The notes under the pieces were generated by a model. That model was not told where the DNA came from and ran no database searches. It was given only the letters and a program-made list of their open reading frames with translations. A program made the position numbers and the translations under genes. 64,000 bases of DNA from Microdochium bolleyi (lineage: Eukaryota; Ascomycota; Sordariomycetes; Xylariales; Microdochiaceae): the NCBI GenBank assembly GCA_001566295.1, contig KQ964257.1, positions 744,001-808,000 on the forward strand, read 5' to 3'. Shown piece after piece: positions 41,677 to 53,930 of the stretch (its first letter is position 1; each line of letters begins with the position of its first letter).

Positions 41677-44652
41677 ATGGCGCCTGTACAAAACACCTTC
41701 TCGATTATCCCCAATTTCGCCTCGGTCAATAACCCTGATGATGACGGATCGAGGACGCGGGCCAGCAGGCCTGCGATGACCACGAAGCAGGCCAAGAAGG
41801 CATACCAGCAGGCGAATCGTGGTCCGAAACTGACCAAGGCTGAAATACGACGTCAAGAGCTGTTCGAGCAAGACCGCATTCGCAAGGAGGCAGAGAAGGA
41901 ACGGAACCAGGCCCGAGCTCGCGTCGCACGGGATCGCAAGAAGGAGAAGGAAGACAATGAGCGCGCGGCGAAGAAGAAGAAAGGACTGCCGCTGGTCAAT
42001 GTGCGGCCATCTCAGGACACAATTGCTCGATTCGTCCGTGGGTTTGGGGCGTCCAAGGAGGTGACTACTCCTTCCGCAAAGGCTTCTCCAGCCCCATCGC
42101 CCGTCCTCGTGCCAGTCCAGCCTCCGAATCAGTCACCAGAACAGTGTTCACAAGTGGGATCGCCCCAGAGATCGCCGAGGCACTGGCCCCCAAAATCGCC
42201 GGAACAACTAGCAGCTCCATCAGCGCCCAGGTCGGCACCTCTCCAGCCACGGCTTTCCCCTGCCACGTCGCCTGTATCTCGCCCTTCGTCCAGCAATGGC
42301 CGTTGTCCCAACACTAAGGCCGATCCAGCAGCGGTTGTTACTGTTCTCAGTGATTCCGCTGTCCGTGAAAACGTTCACGAAGGAGTGGCAGTAAACCATG
42401 AAGATGAGCCGTTGCCAAAACGACGGCGTCTAAGCCAAAAAATGCAGACAGGCGGGGCGCCAAGCATGGAACCCGACTTTCCGATTCCAGAACTCTTGGT
42501 CCCTACCGTGGCGGGTGTGTCAGCCTCGCCGTCGCGAGTTCCAAAAGATGAATCCTCATCCAAGGCAGCGGGGACCCCAAGTTCAGCTGTCGTTGGTCCG
42601 ATGACATTGAGCCAGGAGCTCAAAGACATTGCGGATATCCTTAACGATGATTACCTGAACGATTCGTTTAGCTCGATCTTCACATCGCCGCAAGCAGAGA
42701 AAGCTTGCACTGAGGAATGCAACAAGACTGGCACAAAGTCGTCGGAGAGGGAGTCAGACAAAGCCCTGAATCGGCCGCAGACAAAGCGCAGCGACGTTTC
42801 CGAAACATTGAGCATAAAGCCTGCAGCGATATTGAATCCACATTCTGTCACTGAGAGCTCTTTGCAACAAGCAACACGAGCAGCGGCTGACCTTCCGACC
42901 TTGAAGAGCACGAATTTGGGACAATCCAACGCCCGAAATCCTCTGCAGCCATTGTCCAAAACGTTACTCAACAATGGAACGAGGCACTTGAAAACCTCTG
43001 CTAGTTCTGCACCCAAGCAGGCAGACTGGAGATCCTCGAGTTACGCTGAGTTGCCCAAGCACATCGTAGCTCAGCCGGGGAGATCCATGGCTATGGCACC
43101 TCCGCCCGTCCCGCTCAAGTACGCGACGTCAAATGTCAATGCCGGAGGAGGCCCAAATATAATTCCCCTTGCTGGGGCCAGCTTTCTTGCAACGAACACA
43201 AATTCTCTCGTTGACAACAGGACGATAGCGACACTGGCACAGGACACCATTCTGCCACCAAGCACACAAACGTTCGTGTTCAACCATGTCGACGACTTGT
43301 TTCCAAGTCCCTCGCAGGAGCTGAACGAGCTCTACTCCGATCATACCACATCAGTCACAGTCACATCCACGCCAAGACCATCCTCTTTCCACTCGGTTCA
43401 GTCCCAAGCATCGACAGGAATGCGGCTGTCGCGACCTAAAGCCGCCTTCCGAACGGGCCCATCGATACTGCGACCAGGATCAAGACTAACTGCAGTGGAT
43501 GGTGGAGAGTCCACAAGGTCGCGTAATCTACAGCTCGACAAACTTGTTAAACCCTCCGTACTTGCCTCAAAACCTTCGGACTTTGAATTCCCATTCTTGT
43601 CCACCCAGGATGTGTGTCTGTCTTTGGAGGACATCGAAGAGTTTGAGACACCAGTCAGCTCTACATTTGACGAGCATGTGAACAGTCGGGAGGGTCGGAC
43701 CAGTTTGCGAGACAAAGTATTACCATTACCGGCAGACAGCTCAACGGTCAAGCAGAGACCATGGGACAAGTACAAAGGACGAAGAACGTCGTGGAGAGAC
43801 CACTGCGCGGCAGAAGCCGGGCAAGACCTGAGTGCGCGAGGATATACTCCACCAGCTCGGGTCTCGGCGAAAAGTCAGAGCAATGGCAACAGCCCTGGCC
43901 TAGCAGCACCGAAGCAAATTCTACGACCTGCCACCGCAGCTAATTCCGTCTCGGCACCGGATCTGCTGGCTAAGAGCAACCAAAGACCACTCAATGGGGC
44001 TGTTCGAGGAGTTGACATCGAGGCAATCAAGCCAAAGGAAGGCTCGAAACATGTAGACAGCGACCCGCTCAGTTTGCCCCAGTCTGCTTCGGAAGTACCC
44101 GCACATCAAGAACCATTTTTCACCTCGAGCTGCAAGGAATCACTATACAAATTCGCGATCGAGCGCACGAAGACTAGCGCGTGGGGAAATCAGCCTCCTC
44201 AGCGTGGGCGCCGGCATGAGATGGGGCTGGATCAGTTGCAAAAGCTGGAAAATGATCGCTTCGCAAGTCTCTTACGGGAAACAAGACCATCCAGCCAGTG
44301 GAAGGTAAGCTGCGTGGACTGTGTCTTGGACGAAAGCGACGATATGCAAGATCGGGTGGCTGGAATCCAGAATTTCGAGAGCCGAAACCCAGAAAGCATA
44401 TCAGAGGCGTCGACAGATCAAACGAAACCATTACCAAATGCAAGCAGGGGCAAAGCCACCCAGCCATCTCCGAGGATCGCACGCCCATTGAGTTCCTACG
44501 AGAAGATGCTGGCTGAATTGGATAAGGCTAAGAAACATGATGCGGACTCTACCACCCAGTCGGAGAATGGCGAGGTACACCCAAGTGCATCCCAAGAGAC
44601 AGATTACGGGGATCTGGGCTGGGACGATGAAATGCTAGCGATTGATTTTTAG
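41677..44652 (+). CDS. Conserved disordered protein with basic coil and PIP-box-like motif
   Basis: Single exon, 991 residues, ATG at 41677. A strongly charged helix follows the start (about residues 36-103, KKAYQQANRGPKLTKAEIRRQELFE and later DRKKEKEDNERAAKKKK). It is followed at once by PSQDTIARFVRGFG (111-124). Q113-x2-I116-x2-F119-V120 is close to the PCNA-interacting PIP box, though the second aromatic is replaced by Val. The rest is Ser/Pro-rich and largely disordered, with PRPSSFHS and LSTQDVCLSLEDIEEFE motifs. The C-terminus ends in an acidic DYGDLGWDDEMLAIDF. The last two blocks look like short binding motifs. I know of no assigned function; a DNA replication or repair link is inference from the PIP-like motif. 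Confidence 0.75.
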   Translation: MAPVQNTFSIIPNFASVNNPDDDGSRTRASRPAMTTKQAKKAYQQANRGPKLTKAEIRRQELFEQDRIRKEAEKERNQARARVARDRKKEKEDNERAAKKKKGLPLVNVRPSQDTIARFVRGFGASKEVTTPSAKASPAPSPVLVPVQPPNQSPEQCSQVGSPQRSPRHWPPKSPEQLAAPSAPRSAPLQPRLSPATSPVSRPSSSNGRCPNTKADPAAVVTVLSDSAVRENVHEGVAVNHEDEPLPKRRRLSQKMQTGGAPSMEPDFPIPELLVPTVAGVSASPSRVPKDESSSKAAGTPSSAVVGPMTLSQELKDIADILNDDYLNDSFSSIFTSPQAEKACTEECNKTGTKSSERESDKALNRPQTKRSDVSETLSIKPAAILNPHSVTESSLQQATRAAADLPTLKSTNLGQSNARNPLQPLSKTLLNNGTRHLKTSASSAPKQADWRSSSYAELPKHIVAQPGRSMAMAPPPVPLKYATSNVNAGGGPNIIPLAGASFLATNTNSLVDNRTIATLAQDTILPPSTQTFVFNHVDDLFPSPSQELNELYSDHTTSVTVTSTPRPSSFHSVQSQASTGMRLSRPKAAFRTGPSILRPGSRLTAVDGGESTRSRNLQLDKLVKPSVLASKPSDFEFPFLSTQDVCLSLEDIEEFETPVSSTFDEHVNSREGRTSLRDKVLPLPADSSTVKQRPWDKYKGRRTSWRDHCAAEAGQDLSARGYTPPARVSAKSQSNGNSPGLAAPKQILRPATAANSVSAPDLLAKSNQRPLNGAVRGVDIEAIKPKEGSKHVDSDPLSLPQSASEVPAHQEPFFTSSCKESLYKFAIERTKTSAWGNQPPQRGRRHEMGLDQLQKLENDRFASLLRETRPSSQWKVSCVDCVLDESDDMQDRVAGIQNFESRNPESISEASTDQTKPLPNASRGKATQPSPRIARPLSSYEKMLAELDKAKKHDADSTTQSENGEVHPSASQETDYGDLGWDDEMLAIDF

Positions 44653-46872
44653 ATAATGAACCAATGATACCCTTTCTCGCTGACGGCCAGAACTTCCAAG
44701 GCGGCCTCATCAGGGCGTGTAACAAACAAGAGAGCCCGGCCTAGTGCAATGACAAGGTTCAGCCGCCTCCTTCAGCCCCGGACTCCACGCGCCGGCCGGC
44801 GATCCTGACGAAATGCGACCCTGGGGGTTTTTTGACAGCTCCCCAGAAATTCTGGGGGCGCCTTGTGATGAGGGAGAGAGGGAGAGACAATAGGCAGCGC
44901 CCCGAGCGCGCTAAGGTTCCAATGACGAACTGTTTTCCGACACCTCAGCTGTGCCTAGCTTTTCTTTGTGTCGGAGCATACCTCGCGTGCACACCACGCA
45001 CCCCTTTGGCACGACATTTTGACTTTCCCAACCCCGCGTGACGTAGGTGGATGTCTTGCCCTGGAGCTCTAGTCAGAGCCGCAAATGATCTTCTACTAGG
45101 ACCCGTCGGAAGCGTATCCTTGAGCTGGGAATTACGAAAAGATGACCTCAAGTCATGGCCATACTTTTGAACCGCTATTATGATCTCGATTGAGTAGTAG
45201 ACCATGAGAACAACAGGCGTCTCGATCTTGGCTCAGCCGACTGGCCGAGACTTCCCCGCGCTCACTGACCAAAACTTGGCAGCAGAACAGGCGGCCGGCC
45301 GAGCTATATCGTAGCTCCGAATTAGCTCTGCTATAGACAAACTAGGACAGCAGGCTCGGGCAAGACTAGATGAGAGTGAGAAAGCCGTTCTCCTGGGGTT
45401 TCTCTTGGCAATGAGGATAAGGCCCGAGTAGCACCTTCTCTGCTGTGGGCTTGCTATTTAACCAGATATGCACGGCCAGGAAGCATGCGTCGTCATTGCG
45501 CATACAGTACAGTCTCGGTCCCGCATCACATACTGCAAACTTGTGTCCTTTGGTGGTGGGTAGAGAGCATCGAGTTGGTATGCTCGCGACAAACATGAGG
45601 CGCTGCTGGACACTGCAACTCGTCTGTATATGCCTCCAGGCATGGGTCTACCCCAAGGATCTTGTAACGAATGCGGAGACCTCTTTAGAATTTGTTTGTG
45701 TCTGATCATTGTCTTCAATGGGGACGTGGATGATGTCAAGAACAGCTGGTGGAGATTACATGGAGACGTCCGAATCGAGGTTTGAGACATCTCAGCACAA
45801 ACTCCAGCGGTCACAGACTCTCGGACCATTTTTCGAACCACCTGACAGCCTTAATTGCCACCCAAGCACGGAGACTGTGGCATATGAACCGATGTTGATA
45901 GAAGCAAATGAACAGGACCCAGGAGTCCAGTTTGTTGGATGTCTGACACCTGATGATGGAAAACACAGATCAGTCCACGCGGTTCCGGTTGTGTGATATC
46001 AAGACTCAGCACGATGTGCTCTTATTGTTATCCTATTTTCCACGTTCCTTGATGAGGTTTCCTCTCCCACTGTATGACGGCCAGTGCACTGGCTATCCAC
46101 GGCACGCTGCCATCCCTGACGAGGGCCAAGATCATGCAGCGCGGCTTTCTTGGTTTCACACCACCAGCCTAGATAGACAACACCAGCGCTACAGCTCGCA
46201 CTATCTCTAGGTGCATTGTGCTACATTACACAAGAAAACCTGTAAACCTGAAAACATATGGCCACAAGCCGGGTGGCTCTCGTCATACTTGCATCCTGCT
46301 TACCACCCCACCACAACAGGTAAGTCCAGAGGGAAAGTCAAACGAGGCCAAACAGGCCTTCGCACCTTCACACACCGAAGCCAAGAAAACAAACCAGAAT
46401 CTGGGGACGTCAGCTAGGCCAGAAGCAAAACAAGCTCAGAGAGATGTCTGCACTGGTCAGCAATCGTGAAACAAGTATTCTGACAGGAGCCACTCACACC
46501 TGGCGTCGCAACCCTTCTGCTCCATGACGGAAGAGGAGATGCTCGCCAGTGCTCGTGAAAACGATGTCATAGGTGTTTCGGATCACTGTGCGCTCGTTGT
46601 GTCTCTCCTCTCGCCTTGCCATGTCCGTAGAGCTCATCATCCCGTGACTGTCTATGGGGATCTGGTATTAGACGTCAGGGTCAGCGCACCAAGACATACC
46701 CTTGCCGTTCCCTATCCACACTCGTCCCTGACGGGCTATCTTATTATCACACAGACAGAGTGAGCACGAGACTCGTACAGCCACGCGAGGCAACACAAGC
46801 ACAAGGGAAACCGGCCTACCCCTGCCTAACACCAGGACCGCAACTCCCCCTGTCACATACGATTAATACACA
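44653..46872. other. Intergenic 2.2 kb, no gene seen
   Basis: 3' flank of the preceding gene and upstream region of the aquaporin. It has one perfect palindrome near its start (listed separately). Open frames around 45445-46470 are short, overlapping and unbiased. Confidence 0.5.
44841..44857. repeat. Perfect 17-bp palindrome
   Basis: CCCCAGAA-A-TTCTGGGG: two 8-bp arms around one central base, about 190 bp past the stop of the 991-residue gene. It could be a protein-binding site or a short hairpin. Confidence 0.6.
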
Positions 46873-48404
46873 ATGAACAACGATTCATTTCATGGGCCCT
46901 TGTCGGCGGTATCGCCTGAGACCCATCACACGGCATCCTTTGCCCATCACCAGGCACACCAGACTGGTGGTGGTGTGTCTTCCCGGCAGCTCCATGTGTC
47001 GAACGGCGACCACGCGAACACTTCATCTCCTTTGGCTCGCAACACTATCGCCAGCAACACAGCCATCAAGAACAACAAGCGTACCAACGGTGTCGTCAAT
47101 GGCACCCACGGCGTGGCCCCGGACGGCACCAGCAACCACCATCGAAAGGCGAGCCAGGTCTCGCACGACCTCGAGCCCTCCGCGACACACCTCTCGCGCC
47201 GCCTCTCGCCAGACATGCTCATACAGAAGCAGAGCAGACGGAGCAGGTACAAGCCGCGCTTCGCTATCAACCACCGGCTCCTCGGGGACCTGCCCGTGTC
47301 GGTCAAGAACCACATCGTTGCCGTAGTCGCCGAGTTCATGGGCACCTTCATGTTCCTCTTCTTCGCGTTCGGCGGGACGCAGGTGGTCAACGGCCCCGCC
47401 AACGCCGCGGCCGCGGGGGGAGGCATCGTCTACGCGCCCAACGACGCCGCCAAGCTGCTCTACATCTCGCTGAGCTTCGGCATGAGCCTGATGGTGACGG
47501 CGTGGGTCTTCTTCCGCATCTCGGGCGGGCTGTTCAACCCGGCCGTGACCCTGGGCCTGACCGTCGTGGGCGTCGTCACGCCCCTGCGCGGCTCGCTGGT
47601 CTGCGTCAGCCAGATCCTCGGCGCCATCGCGGCGGCGGCCGTGGTCGAGGGCCTGACGCCGGGGGAGCTCAACGTCAACACGAAGCTCCTGGACGGCGGC
47701 AACGTGGTCGTCGGCATGACCCTGGCCAAGGGTCTCTTCATGGAGATGTTCATGACGGCGCAGCTCGTGTTCACCGTCTTCATGCTCGCCGCGGAAAAGC
47801 ACCGCGCGACCTTTATCGCCCCGGTTGGTATTGGGTTGAGCTTGTTTATTGCAGAGCTGATGTAAGTTTCCTCTCGCGACGCCTTGATTCCGAGTACTGC
47901 GATTTGCACCTCAGCTGGACGAAATACTTTTTGTCATCATGCACTTTGAACAATTCACTGACCCATGTCCCCAGGAGCGTCTTCTACACCGGCGGCAGCC
48001 TGAACCCGGCGCGGTCCTTCGGCCCGAGCGTCATCCAAGGATTCAACAGCGACCACTGGATCTACTGGGTCGGCCCCGTCCTGGGGTCGCTGCTGGCCTC
48101 GGGCCTCTACGCGCTGGCCAAGGCCATCAAGTACGAGACGGTCAACCCGGGCCAGGACGAGTCCGGCGACGCCGACAGCCTCGCCGAGCACGAGCACCAG
48201 CTGGCCCGGCGCGGCACCGGCGCGAGCGGTGGGCCCGGCCCGGGGCTCGGCGAGCTGCTCCACCCGGACAACCAGGCCCCGGAGGATCCCCGCCCGGGCG
48301 ACGAGGACGTGACTGAGAAGACGCCCGCGGCTGGGGACGCCCGCGGTCATGGTGCGTCCCGGCCATATGCGGACGGGCCAGTGCTTGAAGCTGGGCGGGC
48401 ATGA
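46873..48404 (+). CDS. Aquaporin (MIP family) with long N-terminal extension
   Basis: Exon 1 is 46873-47861, the intron is 47862-47974 (113 bp, GTAAGT...CCAG), and exon 2 is 47975-48404, giving 472 residues. The first ~145 residues are hydrophilic (His/Ser/Asn/Arg-rich). Six membrane helices follow, with two pore motifs: NPAVT (222-226) and NPARS (340-344). The pattern around the second motif (GGSLNPARSFGP) is that of orthodox fungal aquaporins rather than Fps1-type glycerol channels. The C-terminal ~95 residues are acidic and Gly/Pro-rich. The family conducts water, and some fungal members carry small solutes, across the plasma membrane. The long tails may gate or localise the channel (inference). 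Confidence 0.92.
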
Positions 48405-51400
48405 TGGTGCCACCCCTCAATATCTCTATGCTGTCCGTCACACCTGCTTCAAGGCGAAGTCGTAGGCAATGGCAGGGGACATCTCATATGGTAGGAGGCT
48501 GGGGTTGCTTAAGATGGTTTTGCATTTCGCCCTGACATGCCGTATCCCGGCGAGTGCCCTGTGTATTTGGCTGTTTGTCTGCTGTACTGCGTAGTACATG
48601 TCACAACGATCATTTCCAGTCTTCACCATGCGTTCCTTGCCCCCCCATAATGTGGAGTAGAAGCTGGTACCTTTAGCATAAGGTATAGCATGATCATCTT
48701 TAAAGAGAGTCGGCTCCATAGGCTGATGGTTTGCAGACACTGCAGCAGGTCAGTGGATACTTGTTGAGAAGTTCACAGCGTACTGGTCGGTCTGCGGAGT
48801 TCAGTCAAGGGGCTAGGATATCTAGACCGCTGTTCACTATCTAGACGCTAGGGGGTTATATTCACCGGCTTTGGGTACTGCTGGACCTGTGACTCAACGC
48901 CAGCCAACCACGAAGACCCCGCCCTGAGCTGGGTCTGAAACTGGTCGTGATTCTCGCCACAGTCCTCCGTGTTCCAGGAGACTTCTATATTGATTGAAGC
49001 TCAGTGCTGTCTCGCTTGGGTCTGCTTGGGTCGCTGTAGATATTGCAACCCCCGAGCTCACCCACCGTGTCCCAGACAGGGTGGTCGTGGTGGAGGCCGA
49101 GAGTGCTTTCTGTGAATCCCGACCCAGATGAGCGGGCCACTAGGTGTAGTCGTGCGAAGGCAGCTTCTATCGCCCCGGAATCTATTCACCCGCCTGACCC
49201 GCGAGATCCGCCACGTGGGACGAGCCAATCTTGAGTCACGGCCTTCGTCTGGGGCCACTTTGATAAGACGCTGATTGAGCCTGCCGTGACTGCGATACGG
49301 AAGGGCTGCCTGAGGCTGGGCGCTAACCACAGGCGCGCAATAAACAAGCGTCTCGGGATGCGGCTCTGCTGCCTCTACGAGGGCTGGGTTGAGAGCCATG
49401 GAGGCATTACGCGTCCTGGTTGACACGGTCGGGGATCCAGGGATGGGGGATGTGGCGGTCGTGGCGGCGGCGAGGCGAGGCAGGGGACGAGGGCCAAGCT
49501 TCGCTGGGGCGCACTTGGCAACTGCCTCCCGCCCGGGCTCCACCCGCCGTGCAACCCCGCCCACGCGCACAAACGCCTCCTCCTCCTTGCCCATCGGCGC
49601 AAAAACCCGGCCACTGCATTCCATGCGCGCACCATGCCATGCCACTCTCGCCATCCTCCTGCCGATGCACCCGGGCCACTTCGACCGGCCCGCCGCTGAA
49701 ACGGGTGAAAAGGACCTCCCCCCAGGTGGAGCCGCGCAAAGACAAGCACCTGGCCGGGGCTCTCCAGGGTCCAGCAACACACGAACAACACGACCACTCG
49801 ACTGGCCACCAACACGGAAACCGCTTCGCTTCCAGAGGCCGTCGTCTGTCAGCTTCAGGGCAGCCCGCAGGTAGCCGTGCTGCATGGTTCCCCGCACCAT
49901 CATGCTTCAGGTCTCGGCAGGCTGAACCCGCGCAAGGCGGCATCGTGTGCACCCAGCGGTGGTGTTGAACGCAACAAGCGACGTCCGCTCTCGAGTCGTC
50001 CGAGGCATGTGGTAATTAGTTGCGCTAGGCTTCGGCTTGGAAAAGCTTGTCCCACCCCAGCCGAGGCGGCCATGCGCTCGCCTGCTTACCCTTCTAGAAC
50101 AGCCGGGCGGCAGAATCCCTGCCGTAGATGCACCCAAGTCTGCATACGGTCGAGACGGCGGCGGCGAGTCTTGCTGCCAGTCCCCACTGGGAGCTTTATC
50201 GCCGGCCCCAAGTGGTTCATGTTACGGCATCAATTCAGGCCCGGACAATCGACCCCTTGCAAATGCGCCGATGTCCGCAGGACCGGCGGGTCAGGCGGGT
50301 GGATGGCGTAGCAGTTCTGTTCCATGTCCCCAGACGCCTCGCGAGTGGGCGGCCGTTGCTCTCTCGAGCCGAGCATTCAGAATCCGGCAAGATGCATGTG
50401 AAGGGAATCCAAGACGGACCGCACGCTGCCAGACAGAGCCAGCATTGTGTGGTGGTTGGGCCGTTGCTGCAGGTGTCAGCCACAAAAGACGTCGGTGGCA
50501 GCGAAGAGTCCAACTTGGCAGTCTTGGCTTCCTGGGCACCCGCCCTTGGCTACAGGCATGCGAAGCTTGTTCAAGCCACGGCCATCATCAGCACAGACAG
50601 GGGTCCCCAAGTCCGGCCCACCACCACACACTTGTTGGATGAAACGTCACAGCCCGAGACCCAGCTCGTCCGTCTCCAACCTGTCGATCTTGGTGCAGAC
50701 TTGCCATGAGCCTGTCGAGGCGATATCTCTCATTCGCATACGGAGGTCGAGATTGCTTGCTTGCTTCGGCCAAGGTGCACTTTGTGTTCCTCACGGCGTG
50801 ATCCGCCGCATCGAAACGAGACGGCCACTCTCCCGACTCGCAGTAACCGGCAGCGTATTGACCAACAGACTCCGCATGGGCTTCCAGGGTCAGAAACCAA
50901 TGCGGCCCCGAGACAGCGCAAATGACAAGGTGCGCAAAAAAGCTGCTGATGGTACGCATTCTCCAGGCCTCGCCAGGCACGGCGACTTCCAAGGTGAGGA
51001 CTAGCGCCCGAGGCAAGGAGTCCAACACGACCAACCACGGATCTAGCCTTGCAGCGCGGCGCAAGTCCTCCCAAGATCGGCGGCACCATCAGCAGTCGCC
51101 TCCCTCGCAAAGTGGCAAGCGGAGCTGACTGGCACCACGAGCCCGACGAGCATGGCCCACCTGGCTCGTTCGGATTCCGGGATGAGAGATGAGATGCATC
51201 TGCTAAACCCCAAATCCACACACCCACAAACCCAGCTCTTTCCTCTCTAGGGAGCTGGATTTGGCTGTTATCGACGGCACCCTTGTGTGTCACCTGCGAC
51301 TCGTCGAGGCGATGTCCGGATCCGACCGAATGCCCCCGGACCCCCCAGATAACGACAAGACTCGTGGGTGGCTAATGGCAATAGGTAAGCTGCGGGGGCA

Positions 51401-51586
51401 TGCGGATCGTCGACTCGTGCCATGCACTCTACCCCAGACTGTCTCGGCAGGGTCTACACATAGATGCGCATGCAACTGTTCACAGACATATAACTAGCCC
51501 TCCCCTCGGTGTCTTGGCTCCCGTCTTGGCTGTTCCTCATCCTCACACAGACATCCTTCTGGGCTTGTTCACTGAGATCCGCAGCC
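48405..51586. other. Long intergenic region, 3.2 kb
   Basis: Between the aquaporin stop and the OPT transporter start. Many long open frames (for example 49058-49903 minus and 50037-50709 plus) overlap in several frames on both strands. This is expected of stop-poor GC-rich DNA; none has a domain, signal or splice-consistent structure. Probably a large upstream regulatory region, or a non-coding transcript. Confidence 0.45.
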
Positions 51587-53930
51587 ATGGATTCCACCAC
51601 TGTCCGCCCGGCCGAGTTCGTCGATCACACAACAGTCACTCCCACAGTGGAGAAGGATGTTGTCGAGCTTGGCCGTGCCGCCTCTCACGAGAAGGCTGGC
51701 TCTGACCTCAAGGTCGAGGTTACCGCCGTGCAAGAGCCCGACCTCTACCGGCCGCTCAAGATGAGCGAGGAGATTGCCCACGAGGAGAGCATTCTCACTG
51801 TGCGCGCTGTCGTTGTTGGTATTCTTCTCGGTGCTCTCGTCAACGCTTCCAACTTGTACCTTGGTAAGTCATAAAGCCGAGCATTTGGGGGAGGACCCTG
51901 ACTTCTACGCTGGACCACGTCCCGGCGGTCTACCTACCCATCCCAAGCTAACATGATGGACTGTAGGTCTCAAGACTGGATTCACGTTCGGTGCTTCCAT
52001 GTTCGGAGCCATCTTCGGATATGGTATCCTCAAGCTCTTCTCCAAGACCAGCCTCCCAGTCATTGGCGGCCCCTTCGGTCCTCAAGAGAACTCCATCGTT
52101 CAGGCTGCGGCCACCGGCTCTGGCGGTATTGCCGGTCTCTTCGTTGCTGGTCTCCCTGCCATGTACATGCTCGGCACGATGGACGGCTCGAACCCCAGGG
52201 ACGACTTCGGAAAGCTCATTACCATCACCATCGTGTGCAGCTTCTTCGGTCTCTTCTTCGTCACCCCGCTGCGCAAGTTCTTCATCATCCGCGTCGGCCG
52301 TGAGCTCAGACTCATCTTTCCCAGTCCTACTGCCGTTGCGTTGACCATTCAGTCCATGCACGCCGGTGCTGCTGGTGCCGCCGAGGCCGTGAAGAAGCTC
52401 AAGGCCCTGGGCGTTGCCTTCATCGCTGCTCTCATCCAGAAGGTTGCGTCTCTTTATGCCACCGGTGTCCTCTACGACTGGCACTTCTTCACCTGGATCC
52501 ACGTCTGGTCCAACTATACGAGCTGGGCCATGCACATTGAGAGCTGGGGCTGGTTCTTCGAGGTCACACCTGCCTTCATCGGATCTGGTATGCTCATTGG
52601 CATGAACAGCGCCCTCTCCCTGTTTGGTGGTGCCTTCCTCGCCTGGGGTGTCATCGGTCCTCTTCTCGTCTACACTGGCGAGTGTGCTGGCAAGCTGCAG
52701 GTCCCCCATGATCCAAACTGGGCGGACTGGTACACCTACGCTAGTCTTAGAGACCTCGGAAAGGCTACTCCTTCGCCCCGTTACTGGCTGCTCTGGCCTG
52801 GTGTCATGATCATGGTCTGCTCCTCGATGGCCGAGCTCTTTGTTCAGTACAAGGTCATCTGGTACGCCTTCAGAGTCGTCGGCCAGCGCTCCTGTCAGTC
52901 CATCAACGCCTTCCTCGTCAAGCGCGGCAAGCACTCCGAATTCTTCGCCTCTCGCGCCGCCAAGGAGGTCAAGGGCAACGCGGATATGGTCGAGGATCCG
53001 GCTACTCCTGAGCAGCAGGTCCCCGTCGCCACCTGGTCCCTTGGTCTGCTCGTCACAATCGTGCTGGCCATGCTCATCTTCCACTTCCAGTGGGGAATGC
53101 ACCCTGGTTTGACCATCCTGGCGTGCATTCTCGGCTTCATGTTCTCCTTCCTTGCCATCCAGATCGGTGCCGTCACGGACCAGACCCCTCTCACCGCCGC
53201 CTCGAAGGCCTCCCAGCTCATCTTCGGTGCCGCTACTTCCGGCAAGGGCTACGACCTCCACGATGCCCAGAGACTCAACTTGGTTGCTGGCTCTCTGGCG
53301 TCCGGTGCCGCTGATGTCGCCACCTCTCTTACTGGCGACTTCCGCACAGGTTTCCTGCTGGGCACCCCTCCCGTCAAGCAGTGGTATGCTCAGTTTATGG
53401 GTACCATGATCAGTGTCTTCCTGGCGCCCGGCCTCTTCGTCCTCTTTACCACGGCCTACCCCTGCATCCTTGACGGTTCCGATCACTGTGCTTTCGGTGT
53501 TCCCTCCGTCGCTGCCTGGGCCGCCGTCGCGCGGGCTGTCACCGACCCTACTGTGACCATCCCGCTGAAGGCCGGTATCTTCGCCGTCGTCATGGGTGTC
53601 TTCTCCATGTGCCAGGTCGTCTTCCGCCACTACTACCTCGTCGGCGAGCGCGAAAAGTACCAAAAGTACCTCCCCAACTGGGGTGCCATCGCCCTCTCCT
53701 TCGTCCTGCCCAACCCCGTCTTCACCACCGCCTCGCTCTTCGGCGCCATCATTGCCAAGGTCTGGCGCCACTACAACCTCGCCAACTTCAACATCTACTG
53801 CTACGCCGTCGCTGCCGGCTTGATGGCTGGTGAGGGTCTCGGTGGCGTTGTCGGCGCCGTTCTCCAGATCGCCAACGTCTCTGGTGATGTCTACGGTACA
53901 ACCGTGGGCTGCCCCGCTGGCATCTGCTAG
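51587..53930 (+). CDS. OPT-family oligopeptide / metal-chelate transporter
   Basis: Exon 1 is 51587-51863, the intron is 51864-51966 (103 bp), and exon 2 is 51967-53930, giving 746 residues. The N-terminus is cytoplasmic (about 70 residues) and is followed by roughly 14-16 membrane helices. OPT hallmarks include ILLGALVNASNLYLGLKTGFTFGASMFGA at the first helix pair, GGPFGPQENSIVQAAA, and LTGDFRTGFLLGTPPVKQWYAQ. These fit the yellow-stripe-like branch of the superfamily, whose members move peptides, glutathione or metal-chelate complexes with protons into the cell. The substrate cannot be told from sequence. A TATAACTA at 51489-51496 is about 90 bp upstream, and a single AGATAA (51348-51353) could bind a GATA factor. 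Codon bias is high, suggesting strong expression. Confidence 0.92.

Noticed and set aside
49058..49903. 281-codon minus-strand open frame
   Set aside because: Overlaps equally long frames on both strands in GC-rich, stop-poor DNA; no domain, codon bias or start context.
51948..53771. 607-codon minus-strand frame opposite the OPT transporter
   Set aside because: Antisense shadow; the plus-strand frame has clear OPT motifs and splice structure.
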